Source of the DNA: CANMXU01 sp052030545
GTDB taxonomy: Bacteria > Pseudomonadota > Gammaproteobacteria > Enterobacterales > Alteromonadaceae
Reading direction: 5' to 3'
Assembly: GCF_052030545.1 (NCBI RefSeq)
Contig: NZ_JBPDIH010000001.1
Coordinates: forward strand, 248,001-312,000
Length of the DNA: 64,000 bases
Made by a program: the position numbers and the translations under genes. The notes below the pieces were generated by a model. It did no database searches, had not been told where the DNA came from, and saw only the letters and a list, made by a program, of their open reading frames with translations. Positions 42,772 through 51,380 of the stretch are shown one piece after another (position 1 is the stretch's first letter; each line of letters opens with the position of its first letter).

Positions 42772-44247
42772 TTGCTACTTTGGTTTCGTAACGATTTAAG
42801 AACTCATGACAATCCAGCACTTGCTGACTTTTTAGCGCAAAGAAGTCAGCAAGCTCATGGTACCAATCCCAGTAAGAATCCCAGTAAAGCGATTTTTTTT
42901 ATTAGCGAAAAGCAATGGCGTAACCATGATTGGTCGAGCATTAAAATTGATTTTGTCATGCGGCATGCTCATGCATTAATCACGCAGCTAAAGGCACTGA
43001 ATATTGAACTTAGCTTGATAAAAATTGACAGTTTTGAACAGCAAATAGACTACCTAAGTGATTATTGTCGTCAGCATAAAATCAGCCAAGTGTTAGCTAA
43101 CGCTGAACTAGAATATAATGAAGTTCAGCGTGACCATTCCTGTTTAGCTAAAGGTGTTCCGCTGAAGTTATTCGAAGCTGATGTGATAGTGCCAAAAGGC
43201 AAAGTGCTTAATAAGTCTGGGAAAATGTTTAAAGTTTTCACGCCTTTTAAGCGCGCGTGGCTTAGCTATGTTCAGGTTCATGGTTTTGACTATTTGGGAA
43301 AACCAGCCACAACTTGTGCTGATAACCTCAATGAAGACCTTGTCGATATTACTGATGACATAAGTGATGGCACAAGTGATGATATAAGTGACGGCATAAC
43401 TGGCGACACGGTTGATGAAACAAACAAAAACTGCAGCGGTTCTTGGCCGTTAGCAAGTCAGTACGAGCAAGAGGTGTTAGCCAATTTTTTATCAGAAAAG
43501 CTTGCCGATTACGCCAGCTGTCGAGATATTCCATCAATAAAAGCTACCTCAGGCATTTCGCCTTATTTAGCCGCTGGTGTTCTTAGTCCAAGGTATGTTC
43601 TAAGGTTGTTATTAACACAACAGCCTGATTTATTAAGTGCGACCGACAGTAGAGAGTTTGCTTGGTTAAATGAACTGATCTGGCGAGAGTTTTATCGTCA
43701 TTTAATGTTTGACCAACCACGTTTGTGCAAGCATCAGTGTTTTAATGAAAAGTATCAAAATCGCCAGTGGCCAAATGATGCTGCGTTATTTGCTGCTTGG
43801 TGTGAAGGCAAAACAGGTTATCCGCTTGTTGATGCCGCCATGCGACAACTGAACCAAACCGGCTGGATGCACAATCGTTTGCGTATGGTGGTCGCCAGTT
43901 TTTTAACCAAACATTTATTAATTGATTGGCGCTGGGGTGAAAAATACTTTATGCAGCACTTAATTGATGGCGATTTGGCGGCGAATAATGGCGGTTGGCA
44001 GTGGGCGGCAAGCACTGGTTGTGACGCCCAACCGTATTTTCGAATATTTAATCCTATTCGCCAAAGCGAAAGATTTGATCCAAACGGCGACTTTATCCGT
44101 AAGTATTTACCAGAGCTGGTGAATATTCCTAATAAAAATATTCATTTTCCACATAAATATATAAAAGAACATCAGTTGGCTATGTATTTTTCGCCTATTG
44201 TCGAGCATAAAACCGCGCGACTTGCAGCATTGGATTTCTACAAATAG
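42772..44247 (+). CDS. phrB: Deoxyribodipyrimidine photolyase
   Basis: Light-driven repair of UV pyrimidine dimers, class I photolyase/cryptochrome family, 491 aa. The N-terminal antenna domain starts LLWFRNDLRTHDNPAL. The FAD-binding domain has WREFYRHLMFDQPRLCKH, the family signature TGYPLVDAAMRQLNQTGWMHNRLRM and DGDLAANNGGWQWAASTGCDAQPYFRIFNP. The start is TTG: no ATG is in frame before a stop, and AAGGA lies 6 bases upstream. A hydrophilic insert of Asp/Gly/Ser repeats (about 195-225) lies between the domains. It belongs to the ecf sigma/chrR operon. Confidence 0.94.
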   Translation: MLLWFRNDLRTHDNPALADFLAQRSQQAHGTNPSKNPSKAIFFISEKQWRNHDWSSIKIDFVMRHAHALITQLKALNIELSLIKIDSFEQQIDYLSDYCRQHKISQVLANAELEYNEVQRDHSCLAKGVPLKLFEADVIVPKGKVLNKSGKMFKVFTPFKRAWLSYVQVHGFDYLGKPATTCADNLNEDLVDITDDISDGTSDDISDGITGDTVDETNKNCSGSWPLASQYEQEVLANFLSEKLADYASCRDIPSIKATSGISPYLAAGVLSPRYVLRLLLTQQPDLLSATDSREFAWLNELIWREFYRHLMFDQPRLCKHQCFNEKYQNRQWPNDAALFAAWCEGKTGYPLVDAAMRQLNQTGWMHNRLRMVVASFLTKHLLIDWRWGEKYFMQHLIDGDLAANNGGWQWAASTGCDAQPYFRIFNPIRQSERFDPNGDFIRKYLPELVNIPNKNIHFPHKYIKEHQLAMYFSPIVEHKTARLAALDFYK

Positions 44248-44279
44248 TTAATTGATGTAAATACCTAATAGGTTGAAAT

Positions 44280-44834
44280 ATGGCTGATATTTACTCAATA
44301 TCCTCAGAAAGTGCAAATCTCGATAGCCCGCAATGGTTAACGCATTTTATTGGTGTTTACCAAAATCTCTCTACTGACAATTTAGACTCGCTTGCGCAGG
44401 TTTACCATCAAGACGTTATCTTTAGTGACCCGCTGCATAATATTGAAGGCTTTGTTAACTTATACGACTATTTTATTGGTTTATACAGTAATTTAATTAG
44501 CTGTTCATTCGATATTCAGCAAGTGATCAAGCAAGACAGTCATGCCGCCATTTATTGGAAAATGCGCTACCAACACCCAAAACTTAATAAAGGGCAGGTG
44601 ATTGTTGTTGAAGGTCATTCACACATTCAAGGTGCTGGCAATAAGGTGATATATCATCGTGATTATTTGGATGTTGGCGCAATGTTGTATGAGCAACTGC
44701 CTATTTTTGGTTCGCTGACGCGTTGGTTGAAAAATAAGATCGTCAAACAAACAGCTGCTAGTCATGCGTCTGTTAACAAAGTAAGCGCTGAAAAATCACA
44801 AGCAAAATCACAAAATAATGTGTCAGGTGTTTGA
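44280..44834 (+). CDS. NTF2-like/SnoaL-type protein
   Basis: Cytoplasmic protein, 184 aa, with a single cone-shaped NTF2-like domain (FIGVYQNLSTDNLDSLAQVYHQDVIFSDPLHNIEG, IYWKMRYQHPKLNKGQVIVVEGHSHI, IIYHRDYLD-type end). The last 40 residues are polar and unstructured. Proteins of this sort occur regularly in the cfa/ChrR gene cluster, but whether they are enzymes or binding proteins is not known. It lies 32 bases after phrB and 3 bases before the dehydrogenase gene. Confidence 0.82.
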   Translation: MADIYSISSESANLDSPQWLTHFIGVYQNLSTDNLDSLAQVYHQDVIFSDPLHNIEGFVNLYDYFIGLYSNLISCSFDIQQVIKQDSHAAIYWKMRYQHPKLNKGQVIVVEGHSHIQGAGNKVIYHRDYLDVGAMLYEQLPIFGSLTRWLKNKIVKQTAASHASVNKVSAEKSQAKSQNNVSGV

Positions 44835-44837
44835 GTT

Positions 44838-45581
44838 ATGACTCGCGTGAAAAAAGTATTAATCACTGGTGCAACTTCTGGCATTGGTAAATCGCTGTGC
44901 CAACGCTACTTGCACGAGGGCTACCACGTTATTGCGTGTGGACGAAACACAGATAAGTTAACGCAACTTAGCCAGCAATTTTCGCAGCAACATTCGCAGT
45001 TAACTGTGTTGACTTTTGATGTTAACAACAATGATGAAGTCGCTAATGCCGCCACAAAAATTGCTGAGCTTGATCTATTAATTTTAAACGCTGGCGATTG
45101 TGCTTATATTGACGATGTACGGCAGTTTAACGGCCAAGTCTTTAGCGATATTATTCATACCAACTTAATTTCTTTAGGCTGGTTGTTGCAATACTTTTTA
45201 CCCAAAGTTAATACTAACGGCCAACTGGTATTTATCAGCTCAAGCGCGACTTTACTGCCATTTTCTCGCGCTCAGGCCTATGGCGCATCAAAAGCGGGCG
45301 TTGATTATTTAGCGAATAGCTTGCGCGTTGATTTAAAACCTCATTTAATCGATGTCACTTTAGTGCACCCTGGTTTTATTAAAACGCCGTTAACGGAAAA
45401 AAACGATTTCCACATGCCGTGCATTATCTCGAGTGAACAGGCGGCACAGGCCATTTTTTCAGGCGTTAACGCACGAAAAAAATATTTACACTTCCCAAAA
45501 AAGTTCACCTATTTCTTAAAGTTGATGGCGATATTACCAACATTTGTTTGGCAGTCGTTGCATCAAAGGAGCACGCAATAA
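44838..45581 (+). CDS. Short-chain dehydrogenase/reductase
   Basis: NAD(P)-dependent oxidoreductase of the SDR family, 247 aa. Cofactor motif TGATSGIGKSL, LILNAGD (NAG motif), catalytic Ser in VFISSSATLLP and YxxxK in AYGASKAG are all present, so it should be active. The substrate is probably a lipid, judging from the following FAD oxidoreductase and cyclopropane-type methyltransferase, but that is inference. Its stop codon overlaps the start of the FAD gene by one base. Confidence 0.9.
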   Translation: MTRVKKVLITGATSGIGKSLCQRYLHEGYHVIACGRNTDKLTQLSQQFSQQHSQLTVLTFDVNNNDEVANAATKIAELDLLILNAGDCAYIDDVRQFNGQVFSDIIHTNLISLGWLLQYFLPKVNTNGQLVFISSSATLLPFSRAQAYGASKAGVDYLANSLRVDLKPHLIDVTLVHPGFIKTPLTEKNDFHMPCIISSEQAAQAIFSGVNARKKYLHFPKKFTYFLKLMAILPTFVWQSLHQRSTQ

Positions 45582-46933
45582 TGAAAAATATCGCAGTGAT
45601 CGGTACAGGTATTTCAGGCCTGACAGCCGCGTATTTATTGGCTAAAAAGCACAATGTTACGGTATTTGAAAAGAGCGATCGTATTGGCGGACACACGGCA
45701 ACGGTTGACGTGCAATTAAAAGGGCAAGATTACGCCATAGATACCGGATTTATCGTGTTTAACAACCGAACCTATCCTAATTATTTAGCGTTGCTGGCTG
45801 AATTAGGCATTGGTAAGCAAGAAACACAAATGAGTTTTTCGGTGCACAATTGTCAAACAGGCTTGGAATATAACGGTCACAGCCTATCAAGCTTATTTGC
45901 GCAAAAGCGTAATATCTTTCGTTGGCAGTTCTGGCGCTTAATTGCCGATATTTTGCGGTTTAATAAATTGTGTAAACAGGCATTTAGTCGCAATAATTTT
46001 AGTGATAATTTTACGTTGGCAGATTTTTTGGCCAAACATAAATTTAATCAATTTTTTGCTCAGCATTATATTTTACCCATGGGAGCGGCAATTTGGTCGT
46101 GCTCTTTGGATGAAATGGCCGGCTTTCAATTCCAATTTTTTGTACGTTTTTTTCATCATCATGGCTTACTAAATATTAAAGACAGACCGCAGTGGTATGT
46201 TATTCCCAATGGCTCGCGCAGTTATTTAGCGCCATTAACGCAAAGCTTTGCTGAGCATATTCAAACCAATGCTAACATCGTATTTATTACCCGTGAAAAC
46301 GATAAAGTACAACTGCATTTTGATAACTCAGCCATGCAAGAATTTGATGAAGTGGTGATCGCTTGTCATTCAGACCAGGCGCTGGCGCTGTTAAAAGATG
46401 CTAGCGATGATGAAAAACGAGTATTATCAGCGATGCCATATAGCGCCAATTCTGTGGTCTTGCATACCGATACCGCTTTACTGCCAAAACGCAAAAAGGC
46501 ATGGGCAAGTTGGAATTATCAGCTGAGTGCAGACAGGACTAAACCTGCTAGCGTTACCTACAATATGAATATTCTACAAGGGATGAAAAGTGATGATACT
46601 TTTTGTGTCACCTTAAACCAAGCTGATGATATTGAAACAGATAAAATATTAGCGCGGTTTACCTACCATCACCCAATGTTTAGTGTTAATTCGATGAAAG
46701 CTCAGCAGCAACGTAAAACTATTTGTGGTCATCGTCAGACCCATTTTGCTGGTGCCTATTGGTATAGTGGCTTCCATGAAGATGGCGTGCGAAGTGCGGT
46801 TGATGTTGCCGCGCGTTTTAATTGTTACCTAAAACAATTTGCTAAGGCTTGCCCTGATAAAACTAAGGAAACAGTGCCTGATGCTAATCAGAATAATCAG
46901 GTAAAACAAGCTGAGACCTCTCATGCCAGCTAA
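45581..46933 (+). CDS. FAD-dependent oxidoreductase (flavin amine oxidase-like) of the cfa cluster
   Basis: Flavoprotein, 450 aa. The FAD-binding Rossmann motif is IAVIGTGISGLTAAYLL, with FEKSDRIGGHT and DTGFIVFNNRTYPNYLALL following. The family C-terminus has HFAGAYWYSGFHEDGVRSAVDVA. The ATG at 45581 is chosen because AAAGGAG lies 8 bases upstream and it overlaps the SDR stop as TAATG. Relatives next to DUF1365 and cfa-like genes are in the Rhodobacter RpoE-ChrR regulon, where genes of this group have been tied to unusual (furan) fatty acids. That link is analogy only. Confidence 0.88.
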   Translation: MKNIAVIGTGISGLTAAYLLAKKHNVTVFEKSDRIGGHTATVDVQLKGQDYAIDTGFIVFNNRTYPNYLALLAELGIGKQETQMSFSVHNCQTGLEYNGHSLSSLFAQKRNIFRWQFWRLIADILRFNKLCKQAFSRNNFSDNFTLADFLAKHKFNQFFAQHYILPMGAAIWSCSLDEMAGFQFQFFVRFFHHHGLLNIKDRPQWYVIPNGSRSYLAPLTQSFAEHIQTNANIVFITRENDKVQLHFDNSAMQEFDEVVIACHSDQALALLKDASDDEKRVLSAMPYSANSVVLHTDTALLPKRKKAWASWNYQLSADRTKPASVTYNMNILQGMKSDDTFCVTLNQADDIETDKILARFTYHHPMFSVNSMKAQQQRKTICGHRQTHFAGAYWYSGFHEDGVRSAVDVAARFNCYLKQFAKACPDKTKETVPDANQNNQVKQAETSHAS

Positions 46934-47705
46934 TTCTCTTGGTAGCAGCGTTTATGTTGGCAATATTCGTCATCGACGATTTGGTGAACATCAGCATAGC
47001 TTTAATTATTCGCTTTATATGCTCGCGCTCGATGTTGATGAAATGACGGAAAAAGTACCTAACCTTGGTATTTTTGGCGAACAATGGTACCGCCCCGTGC
47101 GCTTTGTTGAAAAAGATTATGTAAAAAGTGAACCGGGGCCACTTAAAACACGTATAACCAATAAAGTGAGCAAGTTAGGTGGAAAGCACACTATCGCTAA
47201 GGTGGTTATGCTTGTACAAGCACGTTGTTTGGGTTTGTATTTTAGTCCGGCAAATTTTTATTTTTGCTACGACGAGCATAACAATTGCACAGACATGTTG
47301 GTTGAAGTCAGCAACACCCCTTGGAACGAACGACACTATTATTTGGTTGACGTTAACGCGCCTAAACCGAGCGATAAAGACTTTCATGTATCGCCTTTTA
47401 TGGATTTGAACATGCAGTATCATTGGCGTGTTAAGCCTCCTGAAATGTCGCGTGAACAAGTATTAGTTCATATTGAAAACTGGCGATCTTCATCGGGCAC
47501 TGAACAAGCAGACAAAAATAATCACAAAGTTTTTGAAGCAAGTTTAGCGATGAAAAAACAAGGTTTTAGTCAACAAAGTTTATGGCGAGTGTGGTGCACC
47601 TTACCAGCAATGACCTTGAAAGTTGTGGCCGGTATTTACTGGCAAGCTTTAACACTTTTTATAAAGCGTGTCCCTTTTATTGGACACCCAGCACGTACAA
47701 AATAA
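46923..47705 (+). CDS. DUF1365 domain protein
   Basis: Protein of 260 aa with the DUF1365 signature: SVYVGNIRHRRFGEHQHSFNYSLYMLALDVDE, VRFVEKDYVKS, LYFSPANFYFCYD, EVSNTPWNERHYY and FHVSPFMDLNMQYHW. Its biochemical role is not established. It nearly always sits between the FAD oxidoreductase and the cyclopropane-type methyltransferase, suggesting a shared fatty-acid modification. It overlaps the FAD gene by 11 bases. Confidence 0.9.
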   Translation: MPANSLGSSVYVGNIRHRRFGEHQHSFNYSLYMLALDVDEMTEKVPNLGIFGEQWYRPVRFVEKDYVKSEPGPLKTRITNKVSKLGGKHTIAKVVMLVQARCLGLYFSPANFYFCYDEHNNCTDMLVEVSNTPWNERHYYLVDVNAPKPSDKDFHVSPFMDLNMQYHWRVKPPEMSREQVLVHIENWRSSSGTEQADKNNHKVFEASLAMKKQGFSQQSLWRVWCTLPAMTLKVVAGIYWQALTLFIKRVPFIGHPARTK

Positions 47706-47773
47706 AGTGAGCTGCAATAAATTAACATAAGTTAATGCGGCCAATTTAATGCAAGAATATTAAGGAGTTAATC

Positions 47774-48997
47774 GTGGAACAAGTGGTTGATATTGCAAAG
47801 GCGCAAACGGTTTCTTGGTTTGATAAGCGCTGTAGAACACTATTATTCTCAGTATTAGGTAAACTTGACTATGGTCGGCTGGAAATTGTTGAAGCGAGTC
47901 AGCATTACTTTTTCCCCGCACATGAAAATGGCGGCGTAAACGGCAAAATTATTATTCACGACCCTAGCGTTTATCGCGATTTCATCAAAGGCGGTAGTAT
48001 TGGCGCCGCTCAAGCCTTTATCGACGGTAAGTGGACTAGCCCAAACCTCACCAAAGTGATTCAAATATTTGCCCGAGCACAACAACAAACAGATACGCTT
48101 GAGAGCAAAAATGCTTGGTTAATTCGTATTAAAAACGCTTTGTTTCATCGTAAAAATCGCAATACCGAGCGAGGTTCAAAACGCAATATATTAGCTCACT
48201 ATGATTTAAGCAATGAGCTTTATACGCGTTTTTTGGACCCACAAATGATGTATTCTTCAGCGATTTATCCATCAGCTGATGCTAGCTTGGCGCAAGCTCA
48301 GCAACACAAACTCAAGCTAATTTGTCAGCGTCTAGAATTAAACGCTAACGACCATTTACTGGAAATTGGCACCGGCTGGGGCGGCTTAGCAATCTATGCT
48401 GCCGAGCACTATGGCTGTAAAGTTACTACCACGACAATTTCCGACGCTCAGTATGAGTATGCTCAGCAACGTGTTAAAGAACTGGGTTTAGATAAGCAGA
48501 TCACTCTGCTTAAAAAAGACTACCGCCAATTAACGGGTCAGTTCGATAAAGTGGTGTCGGTTGAAATGATTGAAGCGGTAGGGTGTGAATACCTGCCGAG
48601 CTTTTTTAAGCAATGCAACGAGCGATTAAAGCCCGGTGGCAAACTACTTATTCAGTCGATAACCATCGCCGATAAACGTTTTGACTACTATAAAAATAAC
48701 GTTGATTTTATTCAGCGTTATATTTTCCCCGGCGGATTTTTACCATCAGTCTCTGTGTTAACGGAACATTTAGACCAATATACCGCTATGGAAATGGAAT
48801 CAATTGATGATATCGGCTTAGATTATGCGAGAACCTTAAATGATTGGCGCATAGCGTTTTTAGCCAATTGGAATGAGATAAAAACCTTCGGATTTGATGA
48901 ACAGTTTAAACGTTTATGGCTGTATTATTTTGCCTATTGCGAAGGGGCATTTTTAGAGCGTGCAACCAGTACGGTGCACCTTGTTGCTCGAAAATAG
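47774..48997 (+). CDS. Cyclopropane-fatty-acyl-phospholipid synthase family methyltransferase
   Basis: SAM-dependent methyltransferase, 407 aa, acting on unsaturated acyl chains of membrane phospholipids. SAM site: LLEIGTGWGGLAIYAAEHYGCKVTTTTIS. Other family motifs are NILAHYDLSNELYTRFLDPQMMYSSAIY, VSVEMIEAVG, YIFPGGFLPS and the C-terminal LWLYYFAYCEGAFLERATSTVHLV. Start GTG with AAGGAG 6 bases before. It closes the nine-gene sigma operon. Whether it makes cyclopropane or methylated/furan acyl chains cannot be decided from sequence, so the symbol cfa is withheld. Confidence 0.92.
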   Translation: MEQVVDIAKAQTVSWFDKRCRTLLFSVLGKLDYGRLEIVEASQHYFFPAHENGGVNGKIIIHDPSVYRDFIKGGSIGAAQAFIDGKWTSPNLTKVIQIFARAQQQTDTLESKNAWLIRIKNALFHRKNRNTERGSKRNILAHYDLSNELYTRFLDPQMMYSSAIYPSADASLAQAQQHKLKLICQRLELNANDHLLEIGTGWGGLAIYAAEHYGCKVTTTTISDAQYEYAQQRVKELGLDKQITLLKKDYRQLTGQFDKVVSVEMIEAVGCEYLPSFFKQCNERLKPGGKLLIQSITIADKRFDYYKNNVDFIQRYIFPGGFLPSVSVLTEHLDQYTAMEMESIDDIGLDYARTLNDWRIAFLANWNEIKTFGFDEQFKRLWLYYFAYCEGAFLERATSTVHLVARK

Positions 48998-49041
48998 TTT
49001 TACGTTGTAGTGGCTTAGGCGCTATAATGTGCGCCTTATTT

Positions 49042-49063
49042 GCGGAGCTCGGCTCCGCTTTTT
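49042..49063 (+). terminator. Terminator after the cfa-like gene
   Basis: GCGGAGC TCG GCTCCGC followed by TTTTT. It ends the long sigma/chrR operon. Confidence 0.85.
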
Positions 49064-49086
49064 ATGTTTTGTAGGTCATTAAAGTT

Positions 49087-49593
49087 ATGACATCAGCGTT
49101 AAAGTACCTTAGTGCGTATTCACCAACCATTCAGCAGCAAGTTGAGCAAATGTTGGCAAATAAAACTGTCGCTAAGTATTTGTTAGCGAAATATCCTAAC
49201 TGTCATCAAGTTACCACTGACAAGGCGTTGCGCAGTTATACCAATACCATTAAAAATCAGTATTTGAAAAAATCTGCGCCACTTAGCCAAGTAAAGTTTG
49301 ATGACAAAATTCATATCATCAATAATGCACTTGGTTTGCATACTTATGTATCACGTGTGCAGGGCGGTAAATTAAAAAGTAAAAATGAAATACGAATTGG
49401 CAGTACGTTTAGAAAATCACCTGAAGCTTTCCTCAATATGATTGTGGTGCACGAACTTGCCCATTTAAAGGAAAAAGACCATAACAAGGCGTTTTACAAA
49501 TTATGCCAGCACATGCTGCCCGACTATCACCAATTGGAATTGGATTTGCGTATTTATCTTACCCAGTTAGAGTTTATTGGCGATATCTATTAA
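49087..49593 (+). CDS. YgjP-like zinc metallopeptidase domain protein (M48 family)
   Basis: Small predicted metalloprotein, 168 aa. The zinc site is HELAHLKEKDHNKAFY (HExxH plus a downstream His), followed by LCQHMLPDYHQLELDLRIYL, the usual YgjP/DUF45 ending. There is no signal peptide. Substrate unknown. It lies after the terminator of the stress operon and before a large palindrome and mipA. Confidence 0.87.
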   Translation: MTSALKYLSAYSPTIQQQVEQMLANKTVAKYLLAKYPNCHQVTTDKALRSYTNTIKNQYLKKSAPLSQVKFDDKIHIINNALGLHTYVSRVQGGKLKSKNEIRIGSTFRKSPEAFLNMIVVHELAHLKEKDHNKAFYKLCQHMLPDYHQLELDLRIYLTQLEFIGDIY

Positions 49594-49604
49594 GCATTTT
49601 TCAC

Positions 49605-49656
49605 ATCAAATTAGTTTACTAATATTGGTCATCTAATATTAGTAACCTAATTTGAT
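49605..49656. repeat. Large inverted repeat upstream of the MipA/OmpV gene
   Basis: Two 21-22-base arms (49605-49626 and 49635-49656) pair with a single mismatch around an 8-base centre. No T run follows, so it is more likely an operator or mRNA structure than a terminator. It lies 33 bases before the mipA-like start. Confidence 0.7.
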
Positions 49657-49688
49657 AACTTAAGTAATAACAACTTATTCGAGAACCT

Positions 49689-50462
49689 ATGAAAAAACTT
49701 CTACTTTGCCTTATTGCCTTAACCACATTTGTGGCTAACTCTGTTAATGCTGAAACTGACAATCGCGGTGATGCCCGAGAGCGCATTGAACCGAACGGTT
49801 TTTTATATGGCTTTGGTTTAGGGATAAATCAAGAAATTTATCAAGGCTATGACTATCGCGTCATTCCATTGCCTATTATTGGTTATCGCAGTGAAAAACT
49901 CAGTATTTTAGGGCCGTTTGTTAGTTACGAACTTGCTCAGTTCAACGATGTAGAGTTTACCGTACAAGCGGCGCCACGCTTTCAAGGCTTTGACGAAAGC
50001 GACAGTGCCGTGTTTGAAAATATGGCTGATCGTAGATTTTCAATGGACGCGGGTCTTGGTATTCAATACGAAAAACGTGACTGGAAAGTGAGTGTTAAAA
50101 GCATGTTTGATGTATTAAATCGCTCTGGTGGCTACGAATTAACTGCCGATTTAGGCCGAGTATTTCGTTATGGTCCGGTATTTGTTGAACCTAGTATTTC
50201 ACTGAGCTATTTAGATGACAAACATGTCGATTATTATTACGGCGTAAAAGCAAATGAAACTAATGAATTAACCTATCAATATCAAGGTAAGTCTGCGGTA
50301 AATACGCGTATTGGATTTTCAGTTGCTACGCCAATATTTTTTAGCGGCTTTACCATGTTTGCCATCGATTATACCCGCTATGATGATGTTATTGCTGACA
50401 GCCCGTTGGTTGATCAAAACCACAATATTAGCGCACGGTTAATGTTCAGTAAGTTTTTTTAG
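49689..50462 (+). CDS. MipA/OmpV family outer-membrane protein
   Basis: Outer-membrane beta-barrel, 257 aa, with signal peptide MKKLLLCLIALTTFVANSVNA. The MipA/OmpV pattern is clear: GFGLGINQEIYQGYDYRVIPLPIIGYRSEKLSILGPFVSYEL early, DAGLGIQYEKRDWKVSV, FVEPSISLSYLDDKHVDYYYGVKANE, and NISARLMFSKFF as a phenylalanine-terminated last strand. Relatives act as scaffolds for murein enzymes or as stress-induced porins. Function here is not assigned further. Confidence 0.9.
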   Translation: MKKLLLCLIALTTFVANSVNAETDNRGDARERIEPNGFLYGFGLGINQEIYQGYDYRVIPLPIIGYRSEKLSILGPFVSYELAQFNDVEFTVQAAPRFQGFDESDSAVFENMADRRFSMDAGLGIQYEKRDWKVSVKSMFDVLNRSGGYELTADLGRVFRYGPVFVEPSISLSYLDDKHVDYYYGVKANETNELTYQYQGKSAVNTRIGFSVATPIFFSGFTMFAIDYTRYDDVIADSPLVDQNHNISARLMFSKFF

Positions 50463-50575
50463 ACCCGTAACATACGCTAGCGAGTTCTCTGTTAATAATA
50501 ACTTGTTCACACCTTCCTTTATTCATACACTAGCGGCATTATTAATGCCGTTTTAGTGACCTTTTAGAGCTAATT

Positions 50576-51181
50576 ATGAAGTTTTCTCCTTTAGTACAAG
50601 AGCTTATCGATTCATTTAAATGTTTACCTGGCGTTGGCGCAAAATCGGCCCAGCGGATGGCGTTTCATTTACTTGAACGTAATCGCCGAGGCGGTGCTAA
50701 ATTAGCGCATTCGCTTGAAAAAGCCATGCTTGATGTTGGTCATTGTCAGTCTTGTCGCAACTTTACCGAGCAAACTTTGTGTGAAATTTGCCAAAGTGAA
50801 AAGCGGAAAATGAAAGGCCAGCTTTGTATTGTTGAAACCCCTGCCGATGTCATTGCGATAGAGCAAACAGGCGAATTTCACGGCTTATATTTTGTTTTGA
50901 TGGGGCACTTGTCACCGATAGACGGTATTGGTCCTGACGATTTAGGGCTGGATGTACTTGCGAACCAGTTAGCCAATGATGATATTAGCGAAGTGATTTT
51001 AGCCACTAACCCAACGGTTGAAGGTGAAGCGACTGCGCATTATATCGCTGAATTAGCGATGAAATATCAGGTCGAAATTTCTCGCATCGCTCACGGCGTA
51101 CCTGTTGGTGGCGAACTTGAATATGTTGACGGAAATACCTTATCGCACGCGCTTTCAGGCCGTAAAAACTACAATCTTTAG
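50576..51181 (+). CDS. recR: Recombination mediator protein RecR
   Basis: Member of the RecFOR pathway that loads RecA at gaps, 201 aa, the E. coli length. N-terminal helix-hairpin-helix LIDSFKCLPGVGAKSAQRMAFHLL, zinc finger CQSCRNFTEQTLCEICQ and Toprim domain with VETPADVIAIEQTGEFHGLYFVL and NPTVEGEATAHYIAEL. It stands immediately upstream of htpG and adk, as in E. coli, but 26 kb away from ybaB. Confidence 0.96.
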   Translation: MKFSPLVQELIDSFKCLPGVGAKSAQRMAFHLLERNRRGGAKLAHSLEKAMLDVGHCQSCRNFTEQTLCEICQSEKRKMKGQLCIVETPADVIAIEQTGEFHGLYFVLMGHLSPIDGIGPDDLGLDVLANQLANDDISEVILATNPTVEGEATAHYIAELAMKYQVEISRIAHGVPVGGELEYVDGNTLSHALSGRKNYNL

Positions 51182-51194
51182 CGATTTTACCCAT

Positions 51195-51232
51195 GAAAAT
51201 TATCAGCTAATTTCACTTTCCTGATAATTTTC
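51195..51232 (+). terminator. Hairpin after recR
   Basis: GAAAATTATCAG / CTGATAATTTTC, perfect 12-bp stem with a 14-base loop. It ends next to the -35 of the htpG promoter. Confidence 0.55.
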
Positions 51233-51233
51233 C

Positions 51234-51261
51234 CTTGAATTTTTTAACCCCACCCCCACCT
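51234..51261 (+). promoter_or_regulatory. Sigma-32 (heat-shock) promoter of htpG
   Basis: CTTGAAT, 13 bases, CCCCACCT, against consensus CTTGAAA-N11-16-CCCCATNT. It lies 120 bases before the start of a classical heat-shock gene. Confidence 0.75.
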
Positions 51262-51380
51262 TTTCAATAGCTTTGAAGTGAATATAGCCTTCAAGTCACC
51301 AATTTTTCTTTAACGCTTGCCACCAAGGGAAGCGGTAAAGTATTAGCTTAATTGTAAAATTCAGATAGGAGAAGTTTCAG

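Noticed and set aside
49024..49029. TATAAT before the metallopeptidase gene, seemingly a -10 box
   Set aside because: A transcript from it would run straight into the GCGGAGC/GCTCCGC terminator 20 bases later, and the TATAAT lies in the loop of a small GGCGC/GCGCC hairpin.
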